Shown piece by piece: positions 1-6,873 of a stretch of 13,250 nucleotides of DNA; the stretch's first letter is position 1, and the number at the start of each line of letters is the position of its first letter. The translations under genes and the position numbers were made by a program. Origin of the DNA: Gammaproteobacteria bacterium (GTDB lineage: Bacteria; Pseudomonadota; Gammaproteobacteria; GCA-001735895); the NCBI GenBank assembly GCA_024763185.1, contig JANTFY010000042.1:1-13250 (forward strand), written 5' to 3'. Under the pieces are notes generated by a model that saw nothing but the letters and a program-made list of their open reading frames with translations, was not told the origin of the DNA and ran no database searches.

Positions 1-482
1 GCGATAATCACGATGTCGTAAAGCCCCTGGTAGCTGCCGCGATCATCAAACAGTCGCCACTGCCCACCCGGTTGTTTTTCAACCTCGGCAATACAGGTGG
101 ATAATTTTACCTGGGTATTATGTGCCAGATTATCGGTAATCGCCTGCATATGCGGATAACCGGTGTATCGCTGGGTATTATCATCCAGGTTTGTTACCAG
201 GCCTTTTTCCAGCTCCACTATCCAGCCGTCCCAGGGACGAACGATACCGCTGCTTTGCCAGGCTTCCACGATATTCAAGAAAAGGGGATTGGAGACGGTG
301 AAATACTGCTCGCCATGATTAAAACGATATTCTCCAAACTGGTAACGACTGATTCTCCCACCGACAAAAACGGATTTCTCGAACACCTGCACGTCTGCAA
401 AACCCTTCAGGGCGGTGGCACAGGTCAGTCCTGCCAATCCGGCACCTATAATCGCAACTCGCGGTGGGTTAGGGTTGTTCAT
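1..482 (-). CDS. Renalase-like NAD(P)/FAD-dependent oxidoreductase, N-terminal part (cut by window edge)
   Basis: I translated this by hand from the ATG whose complement is at 480-482; the frame stays open to the window edge, giving the first 160 residues. A Rossmann FAD-binding start is clear: RVAIIGAGLAGL with glycines 13, 15 and 18, an acidic residue ending the second strand (VFEK, Glu35) and a GGR motif at 41-43. The stretch FNHGEQYFT at about 54-62 corresponds to the (D)HGAQYFT-type motif of renalase-like flavoproteins related to amine oxidases. These are expected to be cytosolic FAD proteins that oxidise a small molecule; the substrate cannot be told. The start overlaps the end of the upstream PilZ gene by 14 bases and has no good Shine-Dalgarno sequence, suggesting translational coupling in the htpG transcript. 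The C-terminal half lies outside the window. The family is fairly sure, the exact function is not. Confidence 0.82.
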   Translation of the reverse strand, partial: MNNPNPPRVAIIGAGLAGLTCATALKGFADVQVFEKSVFVGGRISRYQFGEYRFNHGEQYFTVSNPLFLNIVEAWQSSGIVRPWDGWIVELEKGLVTNLDDNTQRYTGYPHMQAITDNLAHNTQVKLSTCIAEVEKQPGGQWRLFDDRGSYQGLYDIVII

Positions 483-930
483 CGGAATTTTTCAGGGGCG
501 GGAAATCACTGGCGTAACGGGCAATCCACTCATTGGCAGCCTCTTCACTGCTTAACAGCCTGCCTTCACATTGCGCAACTTCTACCCGATAGTGTTCTAT
601 ATGGCAGATCTGCTCAATCATGCGCAGTCGATACAATTCTTGTGGATCATCGAACTCAAGACCAATTTCATAACCCTGTTTTATTTTTTTATTCCACACC
701 ACCTGCCCAACCAGGCTGCGGTGTTCATCTAACAGAGGAAAACAGATTTTGACGGTTTTGCCGTTGGGCAACTTCTGGGGAGAAATGAACGCGAGTCCGC
801 CCAGACTCACGTTATGTAATTTATCGTAAGGGTGCTTATCATCTTCATCCGGCACCCTGTCCAGGCTGACCTGGATGGGTACATCACTGGGATGCCGGAT
901 AAATTTTCTTAGCTTCGATTTATTCTGCAA
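469..930 (-). CDS. PilZ-domain protein (c-di-GMP binding type)
   Basis: The 153-residue product has both halves of the PilZ c-di-GMP-binding signature: RKFIR (RxxxR, Arg8 and Arg12) and NVSLGG (N/DxSxxG, Asn40, Ser42, Gly45). The beta-barrel domain covers about residues 5-105. A helical tail of about 45 residues follows, including ICHIEHYR and EEAANEWIARYA. No signal peptide or membrane segment is seen, so it is probably a cytosolic c-di-GMP effector; the target is unknown. The start is TTG (complement of 928-930): the next codon upstream but one in this frame is a stop, and no in-frame ATG follows near the N-terminus, so TTG is the only reasonable choice. It overlaps the end of htpG by 11 bases with a poor ribosome site, so coupling to htpG translation is likely. 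Ligand-binding residues are intact, so binding is a reasonable inference. Confidence 0.9.
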   Translation of the reverse strand: MQNKSKLRKFIRHPSDVPIQVSLDRVPDEDDKHPYDKLHNVSLGGLAFISPQKLPNGKTVKICFPLLDEHRSLVGQVVWNKKIKQGYEIGLEFDDPQELYRLRMIEQICHIEHYRVEVAQCEGRLLSSEEAANEWIARYASDFPPLKNSDEQP

Positions 931-2821
931 TGGTTACCAGCATTTCATTAAGTTTATGCACAAAACCGGCAGGATCATCAAGCTGACCGCCTTCTGCCAG
1001 AATGGCCTGGTCGAACAGGATAACAGACCAGTCCTTGAATTTATCGTCTGATTTTTCCTGATCCAGTCTTTTAACTATAGGATGATCTGTATTTATCTCA
1101 AGTATGGGTTTGCTGGCGGGCATCGCATGACCTGCTTCTTTAAGCAACCGCTGCATGTGCATCGCCATGTCGTGTTCATTTAATACAATACAGGCTGGTG
1201 AAGAAGTCAGGCGATTGGTGACACGAACATCTTCAACTTTTTCTGCCAATACATCTTTCATACGCTTGACCAGGTCTTCGGATTGCTTGGCCTTTTCTTC
1301 CAACTCCTTTTTGGAGGTTTCATCATCCTTGTCCAGGTCCAGCTCACCCTTGGCAACCGACTGCAAGGTCTTTCCATCGTACTCGGTCAGATGCGTGGTC
1401 AGCCATTCGTCAACACGATCGGATAACAACAGGACTTCGATACCTTTTTTACGGAATATTTCCAGATGCGGGCTGTTCAAGGCGGCTGAATGTGAATCCG
1501 CGGCAATATAGTAGATCTTGTCCTGGCCTTCCTGCATGCGCGAAATGTAATCGTCCAAAGAAACATTCTGATCTTCAGAATCGGTGTGCGTGGACGCAAA
1601 ACGCAGCAGTTTGCCGATTTTTTCCTTGTTGGAAAAATCTTCACCCGGGCCCTCTTTCAGCACCCTGCCAAATTCGTTCCAGAAATTCTGGTACTTTTCC
1701 GGATCGTTCTTGGCCATTTTTTCCAGCATGCCCAGTACCTTTTTAACCGAGCCGTTGCGAATACTGTCGATAATCTTGCTGCTTTGCAGGATTTCACGCG
1801 AAACGTTCAGCGGTAAAGAACTGGAGTCAACCAGACCGCGTACAAAACGCAGATACTTGGGCATCAACTGCTCGGAATCTTCCAGGATAAAAACACGTTG
1901 TACATAGAGTTTAATACCGTGTTTGGATTCACGGTCGTATAGATCAAACGGCGCGCGTTTTGGCAGGTATAACAGCGAGGTATATTCGTTGGTACCTTCC
2001 ACACGGTTATGAATCCAGTCCAGGGGCTCTTCAAAATCATGCGCGACATGTTTATAAAACTCCTTGTATTCTTCATCCTTAATCTCGCTTTTCGGCAGGG
2101 TCCAGAGCGCCGACGCCTGGTTCACGGTTTCTTCTTCAATGGTGGTTTCACCGCCCTCTTCTTCGGGCTCGATGATCTTATCCATCAAAACCGGAAAATT
2201 GATATGATCGCTGTACTGGGTGATGATGGAACGCAGTTTCCAGTCATTCAGGAATTCATCCTCATCTTCACGCAGGTGCAGGGTGATCTCAGTGCCTCTT
2301 TGCGGCTTTTCGATACTTTGAATCTCATACTCACCCTTGCCTTCGGAAACCCAGCTGACACCCTGATCAGCGGCTTCACCCGCCTTGCGGGTTTTCAGTG
2401 TGACCTTGTCAGCAACGATAAACGAGGAATAAAAACCCACGCCGAACTGACCGATCAGCTGGGCATCCTTGGATTGTTCGCCGGTCAGATTGTCAAGGAA
2501 AGAGCGCGTACCGGACTTCGCAATGGTACCGATGTGTTCGATGACCTCATCGCGATTCATGCCGATACCGTTATCATTGATGGTGATGGTACGCTGATCC
2601 TTATCGAACGAAATCTTGATCTTCAGATCAATGTCATCCTCGTACATGGAGTCGTCCGAAATGGCCAGAAAACGCAGTTTGTCGCAGGCATCCGAAGCAT
2701 TCGAAATCAGCTCACGCAAAAAGATTTCCTTGTTGGAATAAAGACTGTGGATCATCAGATCCAGTAATTGATTGACCTCGGTTTCAAATCCGCGGGTTTC
2801 GCTATTGGCTTCAACGCTCAT
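920..2821 (-). CDS. htpG: HtpG, Hsp90-family molecular chaperone
   Basis: A full-length bacterial Hsp90 of 633 residues (E. coli HtpG has 624). It is a cytosolic ATP-dependent dimeric chaperone. The N-terminal GHKL ATPase domain shows ELISNASDACDKLRF (catalytic Glu37, Mg-coordinating Asn41), NDNGIGM (Asp83, adenine contact) and GQFGVGFYS (124-132, the ATP lid). The middle domain includes YLPKRAPFDLY and LNVSREILQ, and the C-terminal dimerisation domain runs to the end. The ATG at 2819-2821 is preceded by a good Shine-Dalgarno AGGAG (complement of 2828-2832), the best one in this operon. A sigma-32-like promoter lies about 50 bases upstream, consistent with the heat-shock control known for htpG. 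It is the first gene of an overlapping run with the PilZ and FAD oxidoreductase genes. Confidence 0.99.
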   Translation of the reverse strand: MSVEANSETRGFETEVNQLLDLMIHSLYSNKEIFLRELISNASDACDKLRFLAISDDSMYEDDIDLKIKISFDKDQRTITINDNGIGMNRDEVIEHIGTIAKSGTRSFLDNLTGEQSKDAQLIGQFGVGFYSSFIVADKVTLKTRKAGEAADQGVSWVSEGKGEYEIQSIEKPQRGTEITLHLREDEDEFLNDWKLRSIITQYSDHINFPVLMDKIIEPEEEGGETTIEEETVNQASALWTLPKSEIKDEEYKEFYKHVAHDFEEPLDWIHNRVEGTNEYTSLLYLPKRAPFDLYDRESKHGIKLYVQRVFILEDSEQLMPKYLRFVRGLVDSSSLPLNVSREILQSSKIIDSIRNGSVKKVLGMLEKMAKNDPEKYQNFWNEFGRVLKEGPGEDFSNKEKIGKLLRFASTHTDSEDQNVSLDDYISRMQEGQDKIYYIAADSHSAALNSPHLEIFRKKGIEVLLLSDRVDEWLTTHLTEYDGKTLQSVAKGELDLDKDDETSKKELEEKAKQSEDLVKRMKDVLAEKVEDVRVTNRLTSSPACIVLNEHDMAMHMQRLLKEAGHAMPASKPILEINTDHPIVKRLDQEKSDDKFKDWSVILFDQAILAEGGQLDDPAGFVHKLNEMLVTIAE

Positions 2822-2865
2822 TTATTTCTCCTGTTAAATCGGGGTATAGCTAAAATCAACGTTTT

Positions 2866-2895
2866 ATATGAGGTTAAACCCGGCCATTTCAAGTC
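2866..2895 (-). promoter_or_regulatory. Candidate sigma-32 (RpoH) heat-shock promoter of htpG
   Basis: Read on the minus strand, GACTTGAAA (complement of 2887-2895) is followed after 13 bases by CCTCATAT (complement of 2866-2873). The enterobacterial sigma-32 consensus is CTTGAAA, 11-16 bases, CCCCATNT, so the -35 matches fully and the -10 in all but one position. Transcription would start near 2858, giving a leader of roughly 37 bases before the htpG ATG and its AGGAG. htpG is a classical RpoH target, which supports the call. The matches were found by eye. Confidence 0.78.
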
Positions 2896-2930
2896 TGCAA
2901 GTTTGACCAAACAGTATTTATTGATATGGC

Positions 2931-4688
2931 TTATTCGGCACTCTGGGTCAACCACAACTGCTGGATGTTATGCGTCAGCATGGAACGCCGTGCAGCCTCC
3001 TGGGTTATAGCCAACAGGGCCTGGTAGATGCGCCGGGCATCATCTACCAGTCCGGCTTTTTGCAAACTCTCCGCGGCGTTGTAACGCGCTGTCTGCGCCC
3101 ATGGATCCATGCTTTCCGGGCCCGGTAACATGGCCGATTGCAGATACAACAGTGCCGCACGCTCATACTGTTGCAGTGCTTTGAACGAATCCGCCATCCA
3201 GAACAGGATTTCGCGGCGTTGTTGTGGATCAATGGACACATTCAGTAACTGGCGAAAATGACGTATGGCCTGCTTGTCCGCCTTGATGGTCTGCAGGTCG
3301 AACAGCACCTGCAAGATATGATCGGTATCGACTTCAAGCGGCTCCTTATAACCGCCTATCAGTTCATCCAACACCCGGTCGCCCTGTTCGATTTGCCCAC
3401 CTAGAATCAGCACACGGGAGCGCCGTAACAGCCAGTCAAACTGGCGTGTATTCTGCGGGATTGAGGTGAGACCAGACATCAGACGCGAAGCTTCTGCAAT
3501 ATTGGCATTTTTCAATGCCATATCAACCAGTTGGAAACGGATTGTAACCGGAATCTGGTCGGCATCACTGAATAAACGGCTATTATTGAACAATTGATCC
3601 AGCAACTGCTGGTGCATAGTTTCGCTGAAATCCAGAGTGCCCAGGAAAGCTGCGGCAGCCTGTTGTCTTATCTCCGCTTGATCGCTCTCAGTGATCAGTA
3701 ATGCCAGCAAACTACGCGCCTTGATGGGCGTGTTGACCCGATTTTTCATGGCTAGATCGAGCCAGTCCTGGTCATTACCAACCAGCAGCTCACTGCGGTT
3801 GCCCACCTGGCGAGCGTAGCTTTGATACGATTGCCACAGTTGATCGGCATCAACATGGAACAACTTGTCGTTAAGCTCGGTTGCTATGCCCAGACGGGCT
3901 TCCAGGGCAATCACTTCATTGAGTGTGCTCATGTCCCTGGCCACGACGGCTGCGATGGACCAGTAGGTAGCCAGCTGATCGGGATCATCCTTGATCGATT
4001 GAACTTTTTTCTGGACCAGGTCCCACACCGTCTTGGCACTATGCAATTTGATTTTGTACTCGGCGAGCAATTTGATCGCCAAAGCTTTCCAGTCCAGCAA
4101 AGGCGATAGTAACTGTATTGCCTCTTCGTAGCGCCCGGCTTGCATCAATACCCGGGCGCGTAAATGAACCCAGCTTTTATCATCGTTGGCAAAGTCCTGC
4201 TGGTTTCTTAACATGGCAATCCGCGCATCTTCAATACGGCCATCCTGCAGGTAGGTTTCAATCACCAGTTTGCGCCAGTGGGCATATTCAGCCGAGCTTC
4301 CGGCATCCGGCATCCACAACTGCTCCCTGAGTAATTGCCGGGCCGTTCGGTTTTGATCCAGGGCGATATAGGCCCGAATACGATAGGTAGCGGCCTGCTG
4401 TTTGAACTGTTCCGGCAAGTCATCAGGTAAGCCTTCTACCCGGACCAGTAAATCGTTCCATTGCTTCCATTCGGCCATAATGCGGTAGCGTTCCTGCTCC
4501 CATAATATCCATTCGTACAGATCCTGATCCACCCCGGGCTGTGCCTGGTCGAGCATTTTTAGCGTTAGTAAAGGCGCACCGGCTGCCGAAATATTTTTCA
4601 GCAAATTAAGCTGCTCATCGGCGCTAACAGGGGAAACTAATGGGATAAAAGACAGGGTCAACAACAGGGCTGACAGTAAATTTTTCAT
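2931..4688 (-). CDS. Secreted TPR-repeat protein of unknown function
   Basis: The product is 585 residues from the ATG at 4686-4688. I chose this start because it places a standard Sec signal peptide at the very N-terminus: MKNLLSALLL, a hydrophobic core, then VSPVSA with likely cleavage before DEQ. In-frame ATG (4697) and TTG (4703) codons would add only 3 or 5 residues. There is no lipobox cysteine, so it is probably soluble in the periplasm. The mature part is almost all helical with TPR-like units, for example WVHLRARVLMQAGRYEEAI (about 173-191) and, at the C-terminus, FWMADSFKALQQYERAALLY and ARYNAAESLQKAGLVDDA (about 490-560). TPR arrays usually hold protein partners together, but nothing here identifies the partner. 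It lies between the rplS terminator and the htpG promoter, on the same strand, with no clear promoter of its own and no obvious terminator after it. I do not recognise a named family. Confidence 0.88.
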   Translation of the reverse strand: MKNLLSALLLTLSFIPLVSPVSADEQLNLLKNISAAGAPLLTLKMLDQAQPGVDQDLYEWILWEQERYRIMAEWKQWNDLLVRVEGLPDDLPEQFKQQAATYRIRAYIALDQNRTARQLLREQLWMPDAGSSAEYAHWRKLVIETYLQDGRIEDARIAMLRNQQDFANDDKSWVHLRARVLMQAGRYEEAIQLLSPLLDWKALAIKLLAEYKIKLHSAKTVWDLVQKKVQSIKDDPDQLATYWSIAAVVARDMSTLNEVIALEARLGIATELNDKLFHVDADQLWQSYQSYARQVGNRSELLVGNDQDWLDLAMKNRVNTPIKARSLLALLITESDQAEIRQQAAAAFLGTLDFSETMHQQLLDQLFNNSRLFSDADQIPVTIRFQLVDMALKNANIAEASRLMSGLTSIPQNTRQFDWLLRRSRVLILGGQIEQGDRVLDELIGGYKEPLEVDTDHILQVLFDLQTIKADKQAIRHFRQLLNVSIDPQQRREILFWMADSFKALQQYERAALLYLQSAMLPGPESMDPWAQTARYNAAESLQKAGLVDDARRIYQALLAITQEAARRSMLTHNIQQLWLTQSAE

Positions 4689-4733
4689 GGATCTCATTAT
4701 CAATCAACAGTTACTTTTCAGTGGCTGGCAACC

Positions 4734-4771
4734 AAAAAAAAAGGTGTGCTGCCGAAGCATACACACCTTTT
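4734..4771 (-). terminator. Intrinsic terminator of the rpsP-rimM-trmD-rplS operon
   Basis: On the minus strand, AAAAGGTGTG pairs with CACACCTTTT. An inner TGC/GCA stem is closed by a TTCG tetraloop, with a small TA/G internal bulge, and a run of nine T follows (complement of 4734-4742). It sits 28 bases past the rplS stop codon. This is a classic rho-independent terminator with a stabilising UUCG loop. The stem also has A and T runs on the other side, but nothing converges from the left. Confidence 0.93.
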
Positions 4772-4799
4772 GAAAAAATCAAAAACTGGATGGGAAAGT

Positions 4800-5144
4800 T
4801 TACAGCTTTTCCTTGATTCGAGCTGCCTTGCCGGTACGTCCTCGAAGATAATACAGCTTGGAACGACGAACCTTGCCGCGACGCTTGACCTTGATCTCAG
4901 CAACCAGCGGGCTGTGAGTCTGGAAAACACGCTCGACGCCTTCTCCGCTTGAAATTTTACGTACCGTGAAAGCGGAATTAATACCGCGGTTACGTTTGGC
5001 GATAACAACACCCTCAAACGCCTGCAGACGCTCTCGCTCACCTTCTTTTACACGAACCTGAACGACCACGGTATCCCCGGGACCAAACGCTGGCAGGTCT
5101 GTTTTAAGCTGTTCAGCTTCCAGTTCAGCAATTATGTTATTCAT
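4800..5144 (-). CDS. rplS: 50S ribosomal protein L19
   Basis: A full-length L19 of 114 residues (E. coli 115), a component of the large ribosomal subunit near the 30S interface. Recognisable stretches are FGPGDTVVVQVRVKEG, LQAFEGVVIAKRNRG, FTVRKISSGEGVERVF and VRRSKLYYLRGRTGKAARI. The C-terminus is strongly basic, as expected. The ATG at 5142-5144 has a good Shine-Dalgarno GAGGA (complement of 5151-5155). It is the last gene of the rpsP-rimM-trmD-rplS operon, 33 bases after trmD, and is followed directly by the operon terminator. Confidence 0.99.
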   Translation of the reverse strand: MNNIIAELEAEQLKTDLPAFGPGDTVVVQVRVKEGERERLQAFEGVVIAKRNRGINSAFTVRKISSGEGVERVFQTHSPLVAEIKVKRRGKVRRSKLYYLRGRTGKAARIKEKL

Positions 5145-5177
5145 GACATTTCCTCATAATATAAATTCAATATGTCT

Positions 5178-5936
5178 TTAAGTCAGTTCAGACTCGGCTT
5201 TAAATTCGTCAAGCAAGGCCTGTTGCCTTTCATCCAGTTCCACCTGCCGAAGCAGGTCCGGACGTCGTAACCAGGTGCGTCCCAGCGCCTGTTTATCGCG
5301 CCAGTCCTGTATTTGTTGATGATGCCCGTTTAAAAGCACATCCGGGACTTTCGTCCCATTGACCGTTTCCGGTCTGGTGTAATGCGGACAATCCAGCAAT
5401 CCGCTGCTGAAAGAGTCCAACTGCGCCGAGTCCTCGTGCCCAAGCGCACCTGGCAGTTGTCGTGTCATTGCATCGATACACACCATGGCCGCCAGTTCAC
5501 CGCCACTGATAACGTAATCACCGATAGACCATTCTTCATCCACATAGGCCTGGATCAATCGTTCGTCTATGCCTTCGTAGCGGCCGCATAATAAAATCAG
5601 ACTATTATTTTGCACCGCCTGATTGATCTGTTGCTGTTTCAGTAACCTGCCCTGCGGACTCAGGTACACCAGTTTTGCACCAGGGTTTTGCTGTTTAACC
5701 GCATCGATGCAGGCTTGCAAAGGTTCAACCTTCATCAGCATTCCTGGCCCACCGCCATAAGGGCGATCATCCACGGTTCTATGCCGGTCCGTGGTATATT
5801 CTCTTGGGTTCCACAGATGCAGCTCTATCAACCCTTTGTCAGCCGCCCTGCCAACAACACCATGTTCGATTACAGCCTGCACCAACTCAGGAAACAGGGT
5901 GATCACATCAATGCGTAAACGCGCACTAGAATTCAT
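5178..5936 (-). CDS. trmD: tRNA (guanine-37-N1)-methyltransferase TrmD
   Basis: TrmD methylates N1 of G37 next to the anticodon with S-adenosylmethionine, which prevents +1 frameshifting. It is a SPOUT-fold (trefoil-knot) dimer. I use the ATG at 5934-5936, giving 252 residues (E. coli 255) beginning MNSSARLRIDVITLFPE; the open frame runs 13 codons further up, but those residues fall inside rimM and have no counterpart in the family. Key motifs are YLSPQGRLLKQ (91-101), LCGRYEGIDER (116-126), EEWSIGDYVISGGELA (134-149), Arg159 and Asp174 (matching E. coli Arg154 and the catalytic Asp169) and LLDCPHYTRPE (180-190). The start overlaps the end of rimM by 11 bases, so translation is probably coupled. 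Confidence 0.98.
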   Translation of the reverse strand: MNSSARLRIDVITLFPELVQAVIEHGVVGRAADKGLIELHLWNPREYTTDRHRTVDDRPYGGGPGMLMKVEPLQACIDAVKQQNPGAKLVYLSPQGRLLKQQQINQAVQNNSLILLCGRYEGIDERLIQAYVDEEWSIGDYVISGGELAAMVCIDAMTRQLPGALGHEDSAQLDSFSSGLLDCPHYTRPETVNGTKVPDVLLNGHHQQIQDWRDKQALGRTWLRRPDLLRQVELDERQQALLDEFKAESELT

Positions 5937-6435
5937 TATCCCAGTCCACGATGATCTGACCTTTTTCCAGATCAACCGATTTAATCACCTCATCGATGAC
6001 AAAAGGTATCAACCGCTCTCGTTCACCCTGTACCACCATGACATCATTGGCACCGGTTTCCATCATCTGATCGACACTGCCAAAGTCAAATCCCTGTGCT
6101 GAAATCACCTGCAGGCCTAACAGTTGACTCCAATAGTACTCTCCCTGTTTAAGCTTCGGTAACTGCTTCTGGCTGATCCAGATAGTAGCACCGGTCAATG
6201 CCATAGCCTGGTTACGGTCCATAACACCTTCCAGGCTGGCTATAACATTCTTTCCCTGGCGCCTGCCTTTAACCTTGAAACTTTGCCGCGCCTCACCCTG
6301 TTGTACAACCCAGGGGCTGTAAGTCACGATATTTTCACGCGGGCTGGTATGAGAAAAGACCTTGATCTGACCTCTTACCCCATGAGCGCCGATGATATGA
6401 CCCACTGATATCAGGTCATCTTCAACAGGTGACAT
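5926..6435 (-). CDS. rimM: Ribosome maturation factor RimM
   Basis: A 169-residue 16S rRNA processing factor that binds ribosomal protein S19 and helps mature the head of the 30S subunit (E. coli 182 residues). The N-terminal RimM domain begins VGHIIGAHGVRGQIKVFS, the family hallmark. The C-terminal PRC-barrel contains GEYYWSQLLGLQV, ANDVMVVQG and RLIPFVIDEVIKSVDLEKG, all typical. It lies 16 bases after rpsP and overlaps trmD by 11 bases, as expected for this conserved operon. The ATG at 6433-6435 has no strong Shine-Dalgarno, which may hold its output below that of rpsP and rplS. Confidence 0.98.
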   Translation of the reverse strand: MSPVEDDLISVGHIIGAHGVRGQIKVFSHTSPRENIVTYSPWVVQQGEARQSFKVKGRRQGKNVIASLEGVMDRNQAMALTGATIWISQKQLPKLKQGEYYWSQLLGLQVISAQGFDFGSVDQMMETGANDVMVVQGERERLIPFVIDEVIKSVDLEKGQIIVDWDNEF

Positions 6436-6451
6436 GGTTAAAGTATTTTAG

Positions 6452-6700
6452 TTATGCCGCTTTTTGTGCAGTTTTAATCAGGTTGGCAACACGATCTGAA
6501 GGTTGCGCACCTTTTGAAACCCAGTAATCAATGCGATCAGTGTCGAGCCGTAAAGATTCTTCAGAACCACGCGCACCAGGATTAAAGAAACCTAAACGTT
6601 CGATATATCGACCGTCACGCGGGCTGCGGCTATCACTTACCACGACGTGATAAAAAGGGCGTTTTTTGGAACCGCCACGAGACAAACGAATTGAAACCAT
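6452..6700 (-). CDS. rpsP: 30S ribosomal protein S16
   Basis: A full-length S16 of 82 residues, the same length as E. coli S16, needed for 30S assembly. It begins MVSIRLSRGGSKKRPFYHVV, followed by DSRSPRDGRYIERLGFFNP and YWVSKGAQPSDRVANLI, all family-typical. The ATG at 6698-6700 is preceded by AGAGGT (complement of 6709-6714). It is the first gene of the rpsP-rimM-trmD-rplS operon and has its own candidate promoter and a structured leader, although ffh lies upstream on the same strand without an obvious terminator between them. Confidence 0.99.
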   Translation of the reverse strand: MVSIRLSRGGSKKRPFYHVVVSDSRSPRDGRYIERLGFFNPGARGSEESLRLDTDRIDYWVSKGAQPSDRVANLIKTAQKAA

Positions 6701-6717
6701 AAAAATAAACCTCTAAC

Positions 6718-6753
6718 TTGTCCTCAGACAATAGCAAACCGCCTCACCGGCGG
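6718..6753 (-). promoter_or_regulatory. Two stem-loops in the rpsP leader
   Basis: On the minus strand the leader contains CCGCC-GGTGA-GGCGG (complement of 6739-6753) and then TTGTC-TGAG-GACAA (complement of 6718-6731). The second hairpin ends three bases before the Shine-Dalgarno AGAGGT. Neither is followed by a good T run, so they are not a simple terminator. They might affect translation or mRNA stability; this is inference from two short stems. Confidence 0.4.
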
Positions 6754-6768
6754 GTCAGGAAACCGGGT

Positions 6769-6796
6769 ATTGTACCCATAATGATGGGTTTGTGAA
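6769..6796 (-). promoter_or_regulatory. Candidate sigma-70 promoter of the rpsP operon, with inverted repeat in the spacer
   Basis: On the minus strand, TTCACA (complement of 6791-6796) is followed after 16 bases by TACAAT (complement of 6769-6774); each hexamer matches 5 of 6 consensus bases. The -10 is followed by the GC-rich discriminator ACCCGG, a feature of stringently controlled ribosomal promoters. The spacer carries the perfect inverted repeat ACCCAT-4-ATGGGT (6774-6789). Transcription would begin near 6762, giving a leader of about 62 bases. Confidence 0.65.
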
Positions 6797-6873
6797 GGGT
6801 TAATTTAGACTTTTAACAGATATTTGATAACCCTGGCAGGGGTTTCGCTCATACCTTATGTATCGGGCTAACT

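Noticed and set aside
120..752. 210-codon open frame on the plus strand
   Set aside because: It runs opposite the FAD oxidoreductase start and the PilZ gene, both of which have clear family motifs. The translation looks like antisense.
2009..2767. 252-codon open frame on the plus strand, opposite htpG
   Set aside because: It lies wholly opposite the certain htpG gene, resembles no family I know, and its hydrophobic pattern follows from the reversed htpG codons.
2901..2920. Short palindrome GTTTGGTCAAAC between the TPR gene and htpG
   Set aside because: The two-base loop is too small for a stable hairpin and no T run follows, so not a terminator; it does not line up with the sigma-32 promoter.
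5937..5975. Longer trmD reading with 13 extra N-terminal codons
   Set aside because: The extra codons overlap rimM and have no counterpart in TrmD proteins; the ATG at 5934-5936 gives the family start.
6830..6850. Possible terminator after ffh around the sequence AACCCTGGCAGGGGTT
   Set aside because: The stem is imperfect, the loop is very small and there is no T run on the minus strand, so it does not qualify as an intrinsic terminator.
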